From: Polaromonas sp. AER18D-145
GTDB taxonomy: Bacteria > Pseudomonadota > Gammaproteobacteria > Burkholderiales > Burkholderiaceae_C
Direction: 5' to 3'
DNA: 64,000 bases
Assembly (NCBI RefSeq): GCF_002379095.1
Contig: NZ_NBZV01000001.1
Location: 235,305-299,304, forward strand
Shown: one piece after another, positions 9,670-17,992 of the stretch
How positions within the stretch are numbered: position 1 is the stretch's first letter
How the letters are laid out: each line of letters begins with the position of its first letter
Notes under the pieces: model-generated
Seen by the model: only the letters and a program-made list of their open reading frames with translations
Databases searched by the model: none
What the model was told of the DNA's origin: nothing
Translations under genes and position numbers: made by a program

Positions 9670-9699
9670 TGTGTTCGTAATATCCAAGTTATGAACACA
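9670..9699. promoter_or_regulatory. Likely DeoR-family operator overlapping a start codon
   Basis: TGTGTTCGTAA (9670-9680) and TTATGAACACA (9689-9699) are inverted repeats matching at 10 of 11 bases around an 8-base centre. The GTTCG core resembles DeoR/GlpR operators. The right arm includes the ATG of the HAD gene at 9691, so bound repressor would block both transcription and translation initiation. A TTGACA hexamer lies just upstream at 9661-9666. Confidence 0.65.
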
Positions 9700-10395
9700 A
9701 TCGCTCAGTTTCGAGCAATCATTTTCGACGTCGATGGCACCCTGTTTGATACCCTGCCATCGCTTTCAGCAGCTGCCAACAGTGTGCTGGTGCAGGCCGG
9801 CCTTCGCGAAGTCTCCACACCGCTTTTGCGCGCGGCGCTCAACGAAGGATTGAGGCCGATGTTCCGCCAGTCCATTGCCCTTCAGGCGTCTCCGGTGGAG
9901 CCGGGATTGGCGCGCCAGCTTGAAGAAGAGTACCTGGACCAGTACATGCAGCGATGGCTGCCGGCAGCACCTCTGTTTGACCACGTGCACGAGGCATTGC
10001 TGGCGCTCAAGGCGCTGGACATGAAGCTGGGCATCTGTACCAACCGGGACCGGGCTTCGACTGACGTTTTGTTGACGCAGGCTGGCATTGCCGGCCTTTT
10101 CGACATCGTTGTAGGGATGGGAGATGCGCCACGTCCCAAGCCCGCCGCAGACCCTCTGCTCATGGTTCTGGAGCGTATGGGAATACCGGCCGCGGCGGCC
10201 CTGCTTGTGGGTGACTCCTACATGGATGCCTCTTGCGCCCGTCTGTCGCAGGTTGGCTTCGCCGCCCATCTCGGCGGATATGCAGTGCACCCCAGTGACC
10301 TGTTGCCCAACATGACGAGTTTCAGCGACTACAACGAGTTCACAAGCTGGGTGCTCGGCCGCCAATCAGCCAACAAGGAGGCTTGCCATGCCTGA
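9691..10395 (+). CDS. HAD-superfamily phosphatase, phosphoglycolate phosphatase-like
   Basis: The 234-residue protein carries all HAD motifs: FDVDGTLFDT with nucleophile D13 and acid D15, the ICTNRD segment with motif II threonine, PKPAADP with motif III lysine, and VGDSYMD with D175. A helical cap follows motif I, as in Gph-like phosphatases (subclass C1). The ATG at 9691 is preferred over one 54 bases upstream because it gives the family start and lies in the operator. It overlaps the ABC ATPase gene by eight bases, so it probably dephosphorylates the imported or released phosphomonoester. Confidence 0.85.
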   Translation: MNTIAQFRAIIFDVDGTLFDTLPSLSAAANSVLVQAGLREVSTPLLRAALNEGLRPMFRQSIALQASPVEPGLARQLEEEYLDQYMQRWLPAAPLFDHVHEALLALKALDMKLGICTNRDRASTDVLLTQAGIAGLFDIVVGMGDAPRPKPAADPLLMVLERMGIPAAAALLVGDSYMDASCARLSQVGFAAHLGGYAVHPSDLLPNMTSFSDYNEFTSWVLGRQSANKEACHA

Positions 10396-11536
10396 TATTC
10401 ACATCTCCGGACTCACCAAGCAATTCGGCAACACCAAGGTCATCAAGGGGCTGGACCTGACCGTCAAGGATGGCGAGTTCCTGACGCTGCTGGGCTCGTC
10501 GGGCTGCGGCAAGTCCACCTTGCTTAAATTGATTGCCGGGCTGGACCAGCCCGATTCAGGGGCGATCCGCTTGGGCGAGCGCGACCTGCTGGCCTTGTCA
10601 CCCAGTCAGCGCGACTGTGCCATGGTGTTCCAGTCGTACGCGCTGTATCCCCACATGACGGTGGGGGGCAACATCTGCACGCCATTGCTGATGCGGGGCC
10701 TCGGTTTCTGGGGGCGGCTGCCGGGTGCGGGATTGTTTTCGGCCAACACACGCCGCATCAAGACCGAGGCGCAGGCGAACGCCCGCAAGGTGGCGCAGAG
10801 CCTCGGTATTGATGGGCTTTGGGAACGAAAGCCCGCGCAACTGTCCGGCGGTCAACGTCAGCGCGTGGCCCTCGCACGCGCCATGGTGCGCAGACCGGCC
10901 GTTTTCCTTTTTGACGAACCGCTGTCCAACCTCGACGCCAACCTGCGCCAGACACTTCGCGGGGAAATCCGTCAGCTTCATGACCAGTTGGGCGTGACGT
11001 TCATCTACGTCACCCACGACCAGCATGAAGCCATGTCCATGTCGGACCGTGTCGCGGTGATGCGGGAAGGGCGCATTCTGCAGCTCGGAACACCCGAGGA
11101 AATCTATACACGGCCCGCCAACCTCGACGTTGCCCGCTTTGTGGGGGCGCCGCGCATCAACCTGCTCGACGGGGAAGTCGGAGCCCATGGCGTCGTGTGG
11201 GCACAAGGCCGGCTGGTCGGTCATTCACATGGCAAGACTGGCCCCTGTCGCATTGCGTTCAGGCCCCAGGCCGGGACACTGGAGGCCGTGGACGGACTGG
11301 AAGTTCAAGGCACGTTGGTGAATGTGGAATACACCGGCGCCGAACTGATTGCATCGCTCCAGGTCGATGGCATCGAAGACGCCTGCGTATTTTGTTTCCC
11401 CGCCAACAGCCCGGCGATCCGGGTGGGCCAGGCGCTTCGGGTTTCGGTGCCCTTTGGTGAAATCCATCTGTTCGATGCCGATGGCCAGCGCCGGTCGTTT
11501 GAAGCCCTCCCGCCTGTCGTGAGCAAAGCCGCCTGA
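10388..11536 (+). CDS. ABC importer ATPase, UgpC/MalK type
   Basis: The 382-residue ATPase has Walker A GSSGCGKST near residues 36-44, signature LSGGQRQRV at 152-160, Walker B VFLFDEP at 172-178 and the switch histidine in THDQHEA, followed by a C-terminal TOBE/OB regulatory region from about residue 240, as in CUT1-family carbohydrate importers. Residues 104-126 form an extra segment between the Q loop and the helical domain that typical UgpC proteins (about 355-370 residues) do not have. With two permeases and a binding protein downstream the system is complete. Confidence 0.92.
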   Translation: MPDIHISGLTKQFGNTKVIKGLDLTVKDGEFLTLLGSSGCGKSTLLKLIAGLDQPDSGAIRLGERDLLALSPSQRDCAMVFQSYALYPHMTVGGNICTPLLMRGLGFWGRLPGAGLFSANTRRIKTEAQANARKVAQSLGIDGLWERKPAQLSGGQRQRVALARAMVRRPAVFLFDEPLSNLDANLRQTLRGEIRQLHDQLGVTFIYVTHDQHEAMSMSDRVAVMREGRILQLGTPEEIYTRPANLDVARFVGAPRINLLDGEVGAHGVVWAQGRLVGHSHGKTGPCRIAFRPQAGTLEAVDGLEVQGTLVNVEYTGAELIASLQVDGIEDACVFCFPANSPAIRVGQALRVSVPFGEIHLFDADGQRRSFEALPPVVSKAA

Positions 11537-11545
11537 GGCAGGACC

Positions 11546-12415
11546 ATGCGAGTCAATCCGCTCCACACCGCCCTGTTGCTCACCCCAGCGACGGTCCTCA
11601 TCATGATGCTGCTTGTGGTGCCCGTCGCCATCGTGGCGGTCATGTCCCTGACCAACTGGCAATTTGGCGCCGCGACCCTGGATTGGGTCGGGCTGGCGAA
11701 CTACCGCGAGCTGATGGCCGACCCGGTCTTTCAGAAATCGATTTCCAACACACTCACGTATCTGGTCGTGGTGACATTGGGTTCGATAGCCATCGGCCTG
11801 GGGGCGGCCCTGTTGATTGAATCGGACACCCAACTCCGTACCTTCTACAGAACGGCATTTTTCATGCCGGTGGCCTCCACCCTGATCGCCATGGCGGTTG
11901 TCTGGCAATTTCTGCTGCACCCCAGCGTGGGCCTGGTCAATCAGGTGCTTGAATTGCTGGGCATGGAGCCGCGCAACTGGCTCCATGACCGCCGGTCCGC
12001 GCTTTACTCGCTCGCCGCGATTGGTATCTGGCAGATGTCCGGACTGGCCCTTGTCCTGTTTCTGGCGGGGCTCAAGAGCATTCCCCAGGACATCCGCGAT
12101 GCCGGTGCCCTGGACGGCATCGAACATCCCCTGGACCGCTTCCGGCGCATCACCTGGCCGCTGCTGGGTCCCACCACGCTTTTTGTCGTCACCGTCTGCG
12201 CCATCCGGTCGCTGCAGGTGTTCGACACCGTGCATGTGTTGACCAAGGGCGGCCCCAACAAGGCCACCGAAGTTTTGCTCCACACCATTTATTCGGAAGG
12301 CTTCAGTTTTCTCCGCATGGGGTATGCCAGTGCGATGACGGTGGTGTTCATTGCGGGCATCTTCTTTCTCACCCAGCTGCAGCACCTGGCCATGGAACGA
12401 AAGACCCACTACTGA
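11546..12415 (+). CDS. ABC importer permease, UgpA type
   Basis: The 289-residue inner-membrane protein has six hydrophobic helices and the cytoplasmic EAA loop DAGALDGIEHPLDRF near residues 183-200 that docks to the ATPase. It resembles the first permease of CUT1 systems such as UgpA and MalF without the large periplasmic loop. It begins nine bases after the ATPase gene and its stop overlaps the next start by one base (TGATG). Confidence 0.9.
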   Translation: MRVNPLHTALLLTPATVLIMMLLVVPVAIVAVMSLTNWQFGAATLDWVGLANYRELMADPVFQKSISNTLTYLVVVTLGSIAIGLGAALLIESDTQLRTFYRTAFFMPVASTLIAMAVVWQFLLHPSVGLVNQVLELLGMEPRNWLHDRRSALYSLAAIGIWQMSGLALVLFLAGLKSIPQDIRDAGALDGIEHPLDRFRRITWPLLGPTTLFVVTVCAIRSLQVFDTVHVLTKGGPNKATEVLLHTIYSEGFSFLRMGYASAMTVVFIAGIFFLTQLQHLAMERKTHY

Positions 12416-13248
12416 TGAAGCGTCCATCCATCCTCTTTCGCAGCTTTCGCCATCTGGTGTTGATGACCGGTGCAGCCATCTTCCTTGCCCCGTTCATCTG
12501 GATGGTGTTGACCTCCCTGAAGCCGGCCGACGAGATTTTCACGAGGGAATTCTCCCTGTTGCCAAGCAGGCTGGCATTGGTTGAAAACTACACGCAGGCG
12601 CTGACCAAGGTGCCTCTGCTGCGATATCTCTGGAACGGCGTGGTTGTCTGCGCGGCCATTCTGATCCTGCAGATCGTGGTGGCGCTGCCGGCGGCTTATG
12701 CCTTTGCCAAGCTCGACTTCCGGGGCAAGACCTGGGCCTGGCGGCTGGTGCTGCTGGCGCTGATGATTCCCCATCAGGCCACGGCTATTCCCATCTACGT
12801 GATGCTGCATCACCTGGGCCTGCTCAACACCCTGTCGGCCCTGATTGTGCCGTTCATCATCTCGGCTTTTGGCATCTTCCTGATGCGGCAATTCTTTCGC
12901 ACGGTGCCAGACGACCTGATTCACGCCGCGCGCCTGGACGGCATGAACGAACTGGAACTGGTCTGGCGGGTGATGCTGCCGACCGCGATTCCGGCCCTGT
13001 TTGCCTTCTCCATTTTTTCCGTGGTGTGGCACTGGAACGACTATTTCTGGCCACTGCTGGTCATCGCCTCGCCCGAGCTCGCCACGCCGCCACTCGGAAC
13101 CATGTTTTTCCGCAACGAAGAGGCCGGCACCAATTACGGCCCCCTGATGGCGGGCACGGTGCTGATCACCGCGCCGCTGGTTTTGTTTTTTATCGCAGCG
13201 CAAAAGCGCTTTATTGAAGGTGTGACGCTCACCGGCGTCAAAGCTTAG
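12415..13248 (+). CDS. ABC importer permease, UgpE type
   Basis: The 277-residue partner permease has six predicted helices and the EAA loop AARLDGMNELELVWR near residues 165-182. The FIWMVLTSLKPADEIF segment in the first loop is typical of UgpE/MalG-type proteins. It is translationally coupled to the upstream permease by the shared base at 12415 and precedes the binding-protein gene by 23 bases. Confidence 0.9.
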   Translation: MKRPSILFRSFRHLVLMTGAAIFLAPFIWMVLTSLKPADEIFTREFSLLPSRLALVENYTQALTKVPLLRYLWNGVVVCAAILILQIVVALPAAYAFAKLDFRGKTWAWRLVLLALMIPHQATAIPIYVMLHHLGLLNTLSALIVPFIISAFGIFLMRQFFRTVPDDLIHAARLDGMNELELVWRVMLPTAIPALFAFSIFSVVWHWNDYFWPLLVIASPELATPPLGTMFFRNEEAGTNYGPLMAGTVLITAPLVLFFIAAQKRFIEGVTLTGVKA

Positions 13249-13271
13249 TTCATCCATCCAGGAGTAAACCC

Positions 13272-14537
13272 ATGAAACGTGTTTTTCTGAAATCCATCGC
13301 GGCCGCCGTGCTAATGACCTGTGGTTTGGCGCAAGCCCAGCAGCCGGTTGAAATCGTGGTCGACTATGCCATTCCGCAGCTCTTCAAGGAAGTCCACGAG
13401 AAAATCGCCCAGGACTTCATGGCGAAATTCCCGCAGTACAAGGTCACTTTCCGCGCCCCGAGCCCGGGCTACGAGGAAGCCACCCAGCAGTCCCTGCGCC
13501 AGGCGGTCACCAACCAGCTGGCCGACGTGTCCTACCAGGGGCTGAACCGCCAGCGCATCTTCGCGGACCGCGGCATCGCCGTCGACATGACGCCCTTCAT
13601 CAAGGCGGAAAAAGACTGGTCCCAGATGGGATACGACCAGGCGCTGCTCTCGCTGGGCCAGGTCAACGGCAAGCAGGTTGGCATCGGCTTTGCGCTGTCC
13701 ACGCCCATCGTCTATTTCAACGCCGACCTGATTCGCAAGGCCGGCGGCAACATTGACCAGTTCCCCGCCACCTGGGACGGCATCTTCGAGCTGGGTCGCA
13801 AGGCCAAGGCCAGCGGCCCCGGCACGCACGGGTTTCATTTTGACTGGGACATCACCGGCAACTGGATGTGGCAAGCGCTGGTGTTTTCGAACGGCGGCAC
13901 GATGCTGAGCGTTGACGAGAAGAAGGTGGCTTTCGACGGCGCGCCCGGCAAGACAGCCATCCAGACCCTGGCGAAGATGGTCAACGAGGGGACGATGCGT
14001 GATGTGTCGACGGCCACCTCGCGGCAGGACTTCGTGTCCGGCAATCTCGCCATCTGGTCGCACTCAACGTCCAACCTGGGCAGCGTGATGAAGGAGGTCG
14101 GCAACCGGTTCGAGGTGCGTACCGCGCGCTTCCCGATCCAGCCAGGTGTTGGGCGCCTGCCTGCCGGTGGCAACGTGGCAATGATCTTTGCCAAGGACCC
14201 GGTCAAGCAGAAAGCCGCGTGGGAATACATCAAATTCGCCACGGGCCCCCTGGGCGCCACGTCGATGGTGAAGGCAACGGGCTATTTCCCCGCCAACCTG
14301 ATTCCCGCCAACGACGCCACCATGCTCAAGCCGTTTTATGAGAAGAACCCGAACTACCTCACGGCCGTCAAGCAACTGCCCGTCCTGACGGGTTGGTACG
14401 CTTTCCCCGGCGAAAACGGCCTCAAGATCACGGACGTCATCAAGGACCGCCTGCAGACCGTGGTGTCGAAAGCGGCCCAACCCGAGGCCGCACTGGCCGA
14501 CATGAGCAAAGCTGTGCAAGCCTTGCTGCCACGCTGA
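13272..14537 (+). CDS. Periplasmic solute-binding protein, UgpB-like family 1
   Basis: The 421-residue protein has a Sec signal peptide (residues 1-22, ending GLAQA) and the fold of family 1 extracellular solute-binding proteins (long, with the mid-region WSHSTSNLG and late TGYFPANLIP segments seen in UgpB-like proteins). A strong ribosome site AGGAG precedes the ATG. The neighbouring phosphatase and phosphodiesterase suggest a glycerol-phosphate, glycerophosphodiester or related phosphate ester as ligand; that is inference from context. Confidence 0.88.
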   Translation: MKRVFLKSIAAAVLMTCGLAQAQQPVEIVVDYAIPQLFKEVHEKIAQDFMAKFPQYKVTFRAPSPGYEEATQQSLRQAVTNQLADVSYQGLNRQRIFADRGIAVDMTPFIKAEKDWSQMGYDQALLSLGQVNGKQVGIGFALSTPIVYFNADLIRKAGGNIDQFPATWDGIFELGRKAKASGPGTHGFHFDWDITGNWMWQALVFSNGGTMLSVDEKKVAFDGAPGKTAIQTLAKMVNEGTMRDVSTATSRQDFVSGNLAIWSHSTSNLGSVMKEVGNRFEVRTARFPIQPGVGRLPAGGNVAMIFAKDPVKQKAAWEYIKFATGPLGATSMVKATGYFPANLIPANDATMLKPFYEKNPNYLTAVKQLPVLTGWYAFPGENGLKITDVIKDRLQTVVSKAAQPEAALADMSKAVQALLPR

Positions 14538-14549
14538 TCAGGGGATGTT

Positions 14550-15341
14550 GTGCTGAAGTTCATTCACATCACCGATACACACCTCGTCGAACAGGGACAT
14601 GCCCTTTATGGGCTGGACCCCGCCAAACGGCTGGCGCGTTGCCTGGACAGTGTCATCCAGGACCATGCCGACGCCAAGCTGTGCGTGGTCACCGGCGACC
14701 TGGCGCATGTGGGCCATCGGGACGCCTACCGCCAGCTGTCCGAGCAGTTGGCCCGGCTGCCGATGCCTGTCCTGCCCATCTTGGGCAACCATGACAACCG
14801 CGCCAATTTCCGGGAATTTTTTCCGCAGGTACAGACCGATACGAACGGTTTTGTTCAGTATGAGGCGCCCATTGGCGAGTATCGCGGCATCTTCCTGGAC
14901 ACGAACGAACCCGGTGTGAGCCACGGCGTGCTCTGCGAAAAACGCGCCCAATGGCTGGCCGACCGGCTGGCGGAGGATGACCGGCCGGTGTTGCTGTTCA
15001 TGCACCATCCGGCGTTTCCCCTGGGCATTCCCTCCATGGACCGCATTGCCTTGCTGGAGACCGGGCCTTTTCAGGCGGCGCTGCAAGGGCATACCCAGCG
15101 CATCAGGCATTTGTTCTTCGGACACATTCATCGGCCCATCTTCGGCAGCTGGCGCGGCATCCCGTTTTCAACCATGCGTGGCACCAATCACCAGGTGGCC
15201 CTGAGACTGGATGAAACAACGAATGTTCCAGGCAGCCATGAACCACCGCAGTACAGCGTGGTCCTGCTCCAGGAGGAGTCCGTGACGGTCCACGTGCACG
15301 ATTTTCTGGACAGAAGCGATCGGTTCTGGCTGGGCGAATGA
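14550..15341 (+). CDS. Calcineurin-like metallophosphodiesterase (GpdQ/CpdA-like)
   Basis: The 263-residue protein starts at GTG after an AGGGG-type ribosome site. It shows every metal-binding motif of class III phosphodiesterases: D9-x-H11 in ITDTH, GD at 49-50, GNHD at 79-82, the histidine pair near 152 and GHIH at 191-194. There is no signal peptide, so it acts in the cytoplasm. As the last gene of the operon it would hydrolyse a phosphodiester brought in by the importer, leaving a monoester for the HAD phosphatase. A cAMP phosphodiesterase role is the alternative but fits the neighbours less well. Confidence 0.88.
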   Translation: MLKFIHITDTHLVEQGHALYGLDPAKRLARCLDSVIQDHADAKLCVVTGDLAHVGHRDAYRQLSEQLARLPMPVLPILGNHDNRANFREFFPQVQTDTNGFVQYEAPIGEYRGIFLDTNEPGVSHGVLCEKRAQWLADRLAEDDRPVLLFMHHPAFPLGIPSMDRIALLETGPFQAALQGHTQRIRHLFFGHIHRPIFGSWRGIPFSTMRGTNHQVALRLDETTNVPGSHEPPQYSVVLLQEESVTVHVHDFLDRSDRFWLGE

Positions 15342-15395
15342 GCCCATGAAATTTCATGCGGCCGCGAGCCCGCACAGACATTGGACATGTGTGAA

Positions 15396-15413
15396 GCCGC
15401 GCCATGGCGCGGC
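15396..15413. repeat. 18-base perfect palindrome between convergent genes
   Basis: GCCGCGCCATGGCGCGGC reads the same on both strands. It lies between the convergent ends of the phosphodiesterase gene and the 81-residue gene. There is no T-tract, so it is at best a factor-assisted bidirectional terminator. Confidence 0.55.
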
Positions 15414-15439
15414 GGGCCATGCCGCATGAATTTCCCCGT

Positions 15440-15685
15440 TCAGTGCCCGGTCGGGCAGTAGCTGTTTTTCGGTTCTTCGCCGCGCAGGTACTGCAATTCC
15501 TCTTCCTCGGTCGCCTTGCGCACCGTCGCCAGCTTGGCTCGGTCGCCGTACAGGTCTTTCAGGGTGTCCGTCATTTTCTGGAACGGATCGTCGTTGGGGC
15601 CGAAGGCCCTGAACCAGCGGCGCGCACGGCCTTCGTAGTGGAAGTCCACGACCCAGATGACGGACGTTTTGAAAAATTCAGCCAT
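15440..15685 (-). CDS. Conserved small hypothetical protein, 81 residues
   Basis: Starting at MAEFFKTSVIWVVDF, the protein is 81 residues, with an aromatic, basic N-terminal half (FHYEGRARRWFRAFG) and a charged C-terminal half (KATEEEELQYLRGEE). Codon use and third-position GC look like a real gene. The open frame extends 33 codons upstream, but that part is proline-rich and shadow-like. I do not recognise the family. It is convergent with the phosphodiesterase operon and divergent from the 84-residue gene. Confidence 0.7.
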   Translation of the reverse strand: MAEFFKTSVIWVVDFHYEGRARRWFRAFGPNDDPFQKMTDTLKDLYGDRAKLATVRKATEEEELQYLRGEEPKNSYCPTGH

Positions 15686-15914
15686 GCGAATGTGTGATCC
15701 GGTGAGGATGACCGGCCGGGACGGTGTCGTCCCTTGGCCGGGTGATTTGCCATTGTAGGCAGGTGCCGGCGACGGAGGGGGCATGCGATGGCCGGCGTTT
15801 TCATGCCGCCGGGAGCAGGGCGCCTGCGGACGCGGTAACCTTCGTCAGGTCATTGCCGGAAATATAAACAGGTGCGCCGATCTTTTCGTCGAACCGTCCA
15901 TCAGGGAGAAAAAA

Positions 15915-16169
15915 ATGAACCGGGATTTTGTCATGCGTCTGCTCCACGAGCGGATGGACCAGGCGGACCTGTCCGAGGGGCGGGTGTTTGACATGGGCAC
16001 GCTGGCCGAGGTGCTGATCAACGAGCTGGCGGAGAGCTGGGAACAGATTCCCGAGCGCACCCGCGCCGTCATGATGGGCGCTGCGTTTGACCTGGTGGTA
16101 CAGAACCTGAAGCTGCAGGAGGCCGACATCGAGGCGGCACTGGTGATTGAAGGCTTGAAGAGGAAATAG
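15915..16169 (+). CDS. Small acidic hypothetical protein, 84 residues
   Basis: The ATG at 15915 has a good ribosome site (AGGGAG seven bases upstream), and gives an 84-residue mainly helical acidic protein (MNRDFVMRLLHERMDQ to IEGLKRK). The 44-codon upstream extension in frame crosses low-quality sequence and is rejected. No domain is recognised. It is convergent with the gene for a 54-residue basic protein 17 bases away. Confidence 0.7.
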   Translation: MNRDFVMRLLHERMDQADLSEGRVFDMGTLAEVLINELAESWEQIPERTRAVMMGAAFDLVVQNLKLQEADIEAALVIEGLKRK

Positions 16170-16186
16170 ATCGCAGGTCCGGCCGG

Positions 16187-16351
16187 TCAGTCTTCGCGCA
16201 GTTGCTTGTCCAGCGCCCGCTTGTCAGCGTGCCGGGTGGCCGAGCGCGACTTGCGGTGCGCACCCGCCTTGCGTTTCGCTGCCGGCACGACCAGCGGGTT
16301 GCGCGGCCGGGTGGCCTTCAGCTTGATCTTGGTTTTGCGTGCGGAACTCAT
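16187..16351 (-). CDS. Small highly basic protein, 54 residues
   Basis: An ATG at 16349-16351 opens a 54-residue frame (MSSARKTKIKLKAT, ending KQLREDstop) with about one third Lys and Arg. The ATG shares bases with the stop of the EamA exporter gene (ATGA), so the two are probably translated together. Its composition suggests nucleic-acid or ribosome binding, but no known family is recognised. It is too short for standard ORF thresholds and could be missed by gene callers. Confidence 0.65.
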   Translation of the reverse strand: MSSARKTKIKLKATRPRNPLVVPAAKRKAGAHRKSRSATRHADKRALDKQLRED

Positions 16352-17265
16352 CGGGGAATTTTAAGCAAACCGGTGGACAGCGCCGTGCCGCAGACGATGA
16401 CCACGGCGCACAGCAGCATCCAGAGCGTGACGGCCTCGCCGAGAAACAGCACGCCGTAGAACACGGCAAACACCGGCACCACAAAAGTCACGGCCAGCGC
16501 GCGCGCCGGGCCGGCGGTCTCGATCAGCCGGAAGTACAGGATGTAGGCAATGCCGGTGCAGAGTACGCCGACCACCAGCAGGGCCAGCCAGGCGCTGCTG
16601 CTGGGCATCTTTGCCGGCCACAGCCACAGGGCCGGCAACGCCAGGCCCAGGGTGGCGCCGATCTGGCTGCCCGCGGCGGTGACCAGCGGCGGCAGGCCGG
16701 TCAGGTAACGCTTGGTGTAGCTGGCCGACAGCGCGTAACAGATGCAGGCCAGCAGGCAGGCCAGCACGGCCCAGCCCGGCGCCACGCCCGAGGCGTCGGG
16801 CTGGAAGGTGGCCTTGTCCCAGGCCAGCATGGCGACCCCGGCAAAACCGACCACCAGGCCCAGCAGGCGCGAGTGGTTGGGCTTGTCCTTGAGCCAGAGC
16901 CAGGCCACGAGTGCGCCGAACATCGGCACGGTGGCATTGAGGATGGCCGACAGGCCGGTCGTGATCGACAGCAGTGCAAACGAAAAGCAGACAAACGGAA
17001 TGCCGGAATTGAACAGGCCCACCAGAAAGACATGGCGCCAGTTTTTCACCAGGGTCGCGCCGAGCCTGCGCAGCAGCACCAGCGGCAACAAAAAGGCCGC
17101 GGCAATCGCGACCCGCACGGCGGCGGTGGGCAGCGGGCCGAACTCGACCGTGCCTATGCGCATGAACAGGAAGGACGAGCCCCAGATGGCGGCCAGCAGC
17201 ACGAAGTCGATGGCCCAGTGTTTCGGGCGAGCGCCCGCGGTTGCACTTGCAGATGTTGACCTCAA
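16348..17265 (-). CDS. EamA/DMT-family permease
   Basis: The 305-residue protein has ten hydrophobic helices in two EamA halves (AAIWGSSFLFMRIG at the start of the first, ACICYALSASYTKRYL opening the second) and a short cytoplasmic tail. Such drug/metabolite transporters usually export amino acids or metabolites; the substrate cannot be read from sequence. Its start overlaps the ogt stop by four bases and its end overlaps the small basic protein gene, giving an ada-alkA, ogt, eamA, small-protein order on the minus strand. Confidence 0.88.
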   Translation of the reverse strand: MRSTSASATAGARPKHWAIDFVLLAAIWGSSFLFMRIGTVEFGPLPTAAVRVAIAAAFLLPLVLLRRLGATLVKNWRHVFLVGLFNSGIPFVCFSFALLSITTGLSAILNATVPMFGALVAWLWLKDKPNHSRLLGLVVGFAGVAMLAWDKATFQPDASGVAPGWAVLACLLACICYALSASYTKRYLTGLPPLVTAAGSQIGATLGLALPALWLWPAKMPSSSAWLALLVVGVLCTGIAYILYFRLIETAGPARALAVTFVVPVFAVFYGVLFLGEAVTLWMLLCAVVIVCGTALSTGLLKIPR

Positions 17266-17933
17266 GGCCGGTGCTCCTGAAGAACGCCTTCGAGCTTGAG
17301 CAGGGCGGTTTTGCGGTCCAGCCCGCCGGCGTAGCCGGTCAGCGCGCCGTTGGCACCCATCACGCGGTGGCAGGGCACGATGATGCTGACTGGGTTGCGG
17401 CCCACGGCGGCACCCACGGCGCGCACGGCGGCCGGTTTGCCGATGCGCCGGCCCACTTCGCCGTAGCTGGCGGTGCCGCCCTGGGGAATGTCCAGCAGCG
17501 CCTGCCAGACCGATTGCTGGAAAGCGGTGCCATGCGCCAGGTCCAGCGGGACGTCAAAACGGCTGCGCTGGCCCGCGAAGTAGGCGGTGAGTTGTTGCAT
17601 CACTTCTTTCAGGACGGGATGATCGGGATCGCTGGGCCATGTCGCTGTGCGCCGCGAAGCGACAGGCGTGGGGTCTTTTTCTCCACCAGCCGGGGCCGCG
17701 GAACCGGCCTTGGCCTGTCCTGAGCCTGCCGAAGGGCCGGGCCGCAGGCGCAGCGCCCCCTCGGGGGGCAGCGAGGACACGTCAGTGCCGAGCGTGGGGG
17801 TCAACAATTCAGGCGGCAGGTGGCGCTGGCCCTCAAACCAGAGCCCGGCCAGGCCCCGGTGGGTGGCGGCGATGATGATGGTTCCGAGCGGACTCTGGAA
17901 ACGTGTCTGGACGATGGAGGTGTCGAATTTCAT
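17262..17933 (-). CDS. ogt: Methylated-DNA-protein-cysteine methyltransferase
   Basis: The enzyme transfers alkyl groups from O6-alkylguanine to its own cysteine. The active-site motif IIVPCHRVMGANG and the following LTGYAGGLDRK loop are intact. At 223 residues it is about 50 longer than usual Ogt: residues about 45-95 (LPPEGALRLRPG, AGSAAPAGGE and on) are translated from a copy of repeat family A inserted in frame between the N-terminal domain and the helical DHPVLKEV segment. The extra piece lies before the catalytic domain, so activity is probably kept. It follows ada-alkA by 59 bases. Confidence 0.9.
   Translation of the reverse strand: MKFDTSIVQTRFQSPLGTIIIAATHRGLAGLWFEGQRHLPPELLTPTLGTDVSSLPPEGALRLRPGPSAGSGQAKAGSAAPAGGEKDPTPVASRRTATWPSDPDHPVLKEVMQQLTAYFAGQRSRFDVPLDLAHGTAFQQSVWQALLDIPQGGTASYGEVGRRIGKPAAVRAVGAAVGRNPVSIIVPCHRVMGANGALTGYAGGLDRKTALLKLEGVLQEHRP
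17643..17800 (+). repeat. Repeat family A copy inside ogt
   Basis: On the plus strand the blocks run CCAGCCGGGGCCGCGGAACC, a nested TCCTGAGCCTGCCGAAGG, GGGCCGCAGGCGCAGCG, CCCCCTCGGGGGGCAGCG and finally AGCGTGGGGG. It is in frame with ogt on the opposite strand and contains no stop in that frame. Confidence 0.85.
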
Positions 17934-17992
17934 GGGGGCTCCCGGGAGTGTCTCTCATTGGCGCAAGCGCCGGCGAGGTGTGGTTGCATGTG

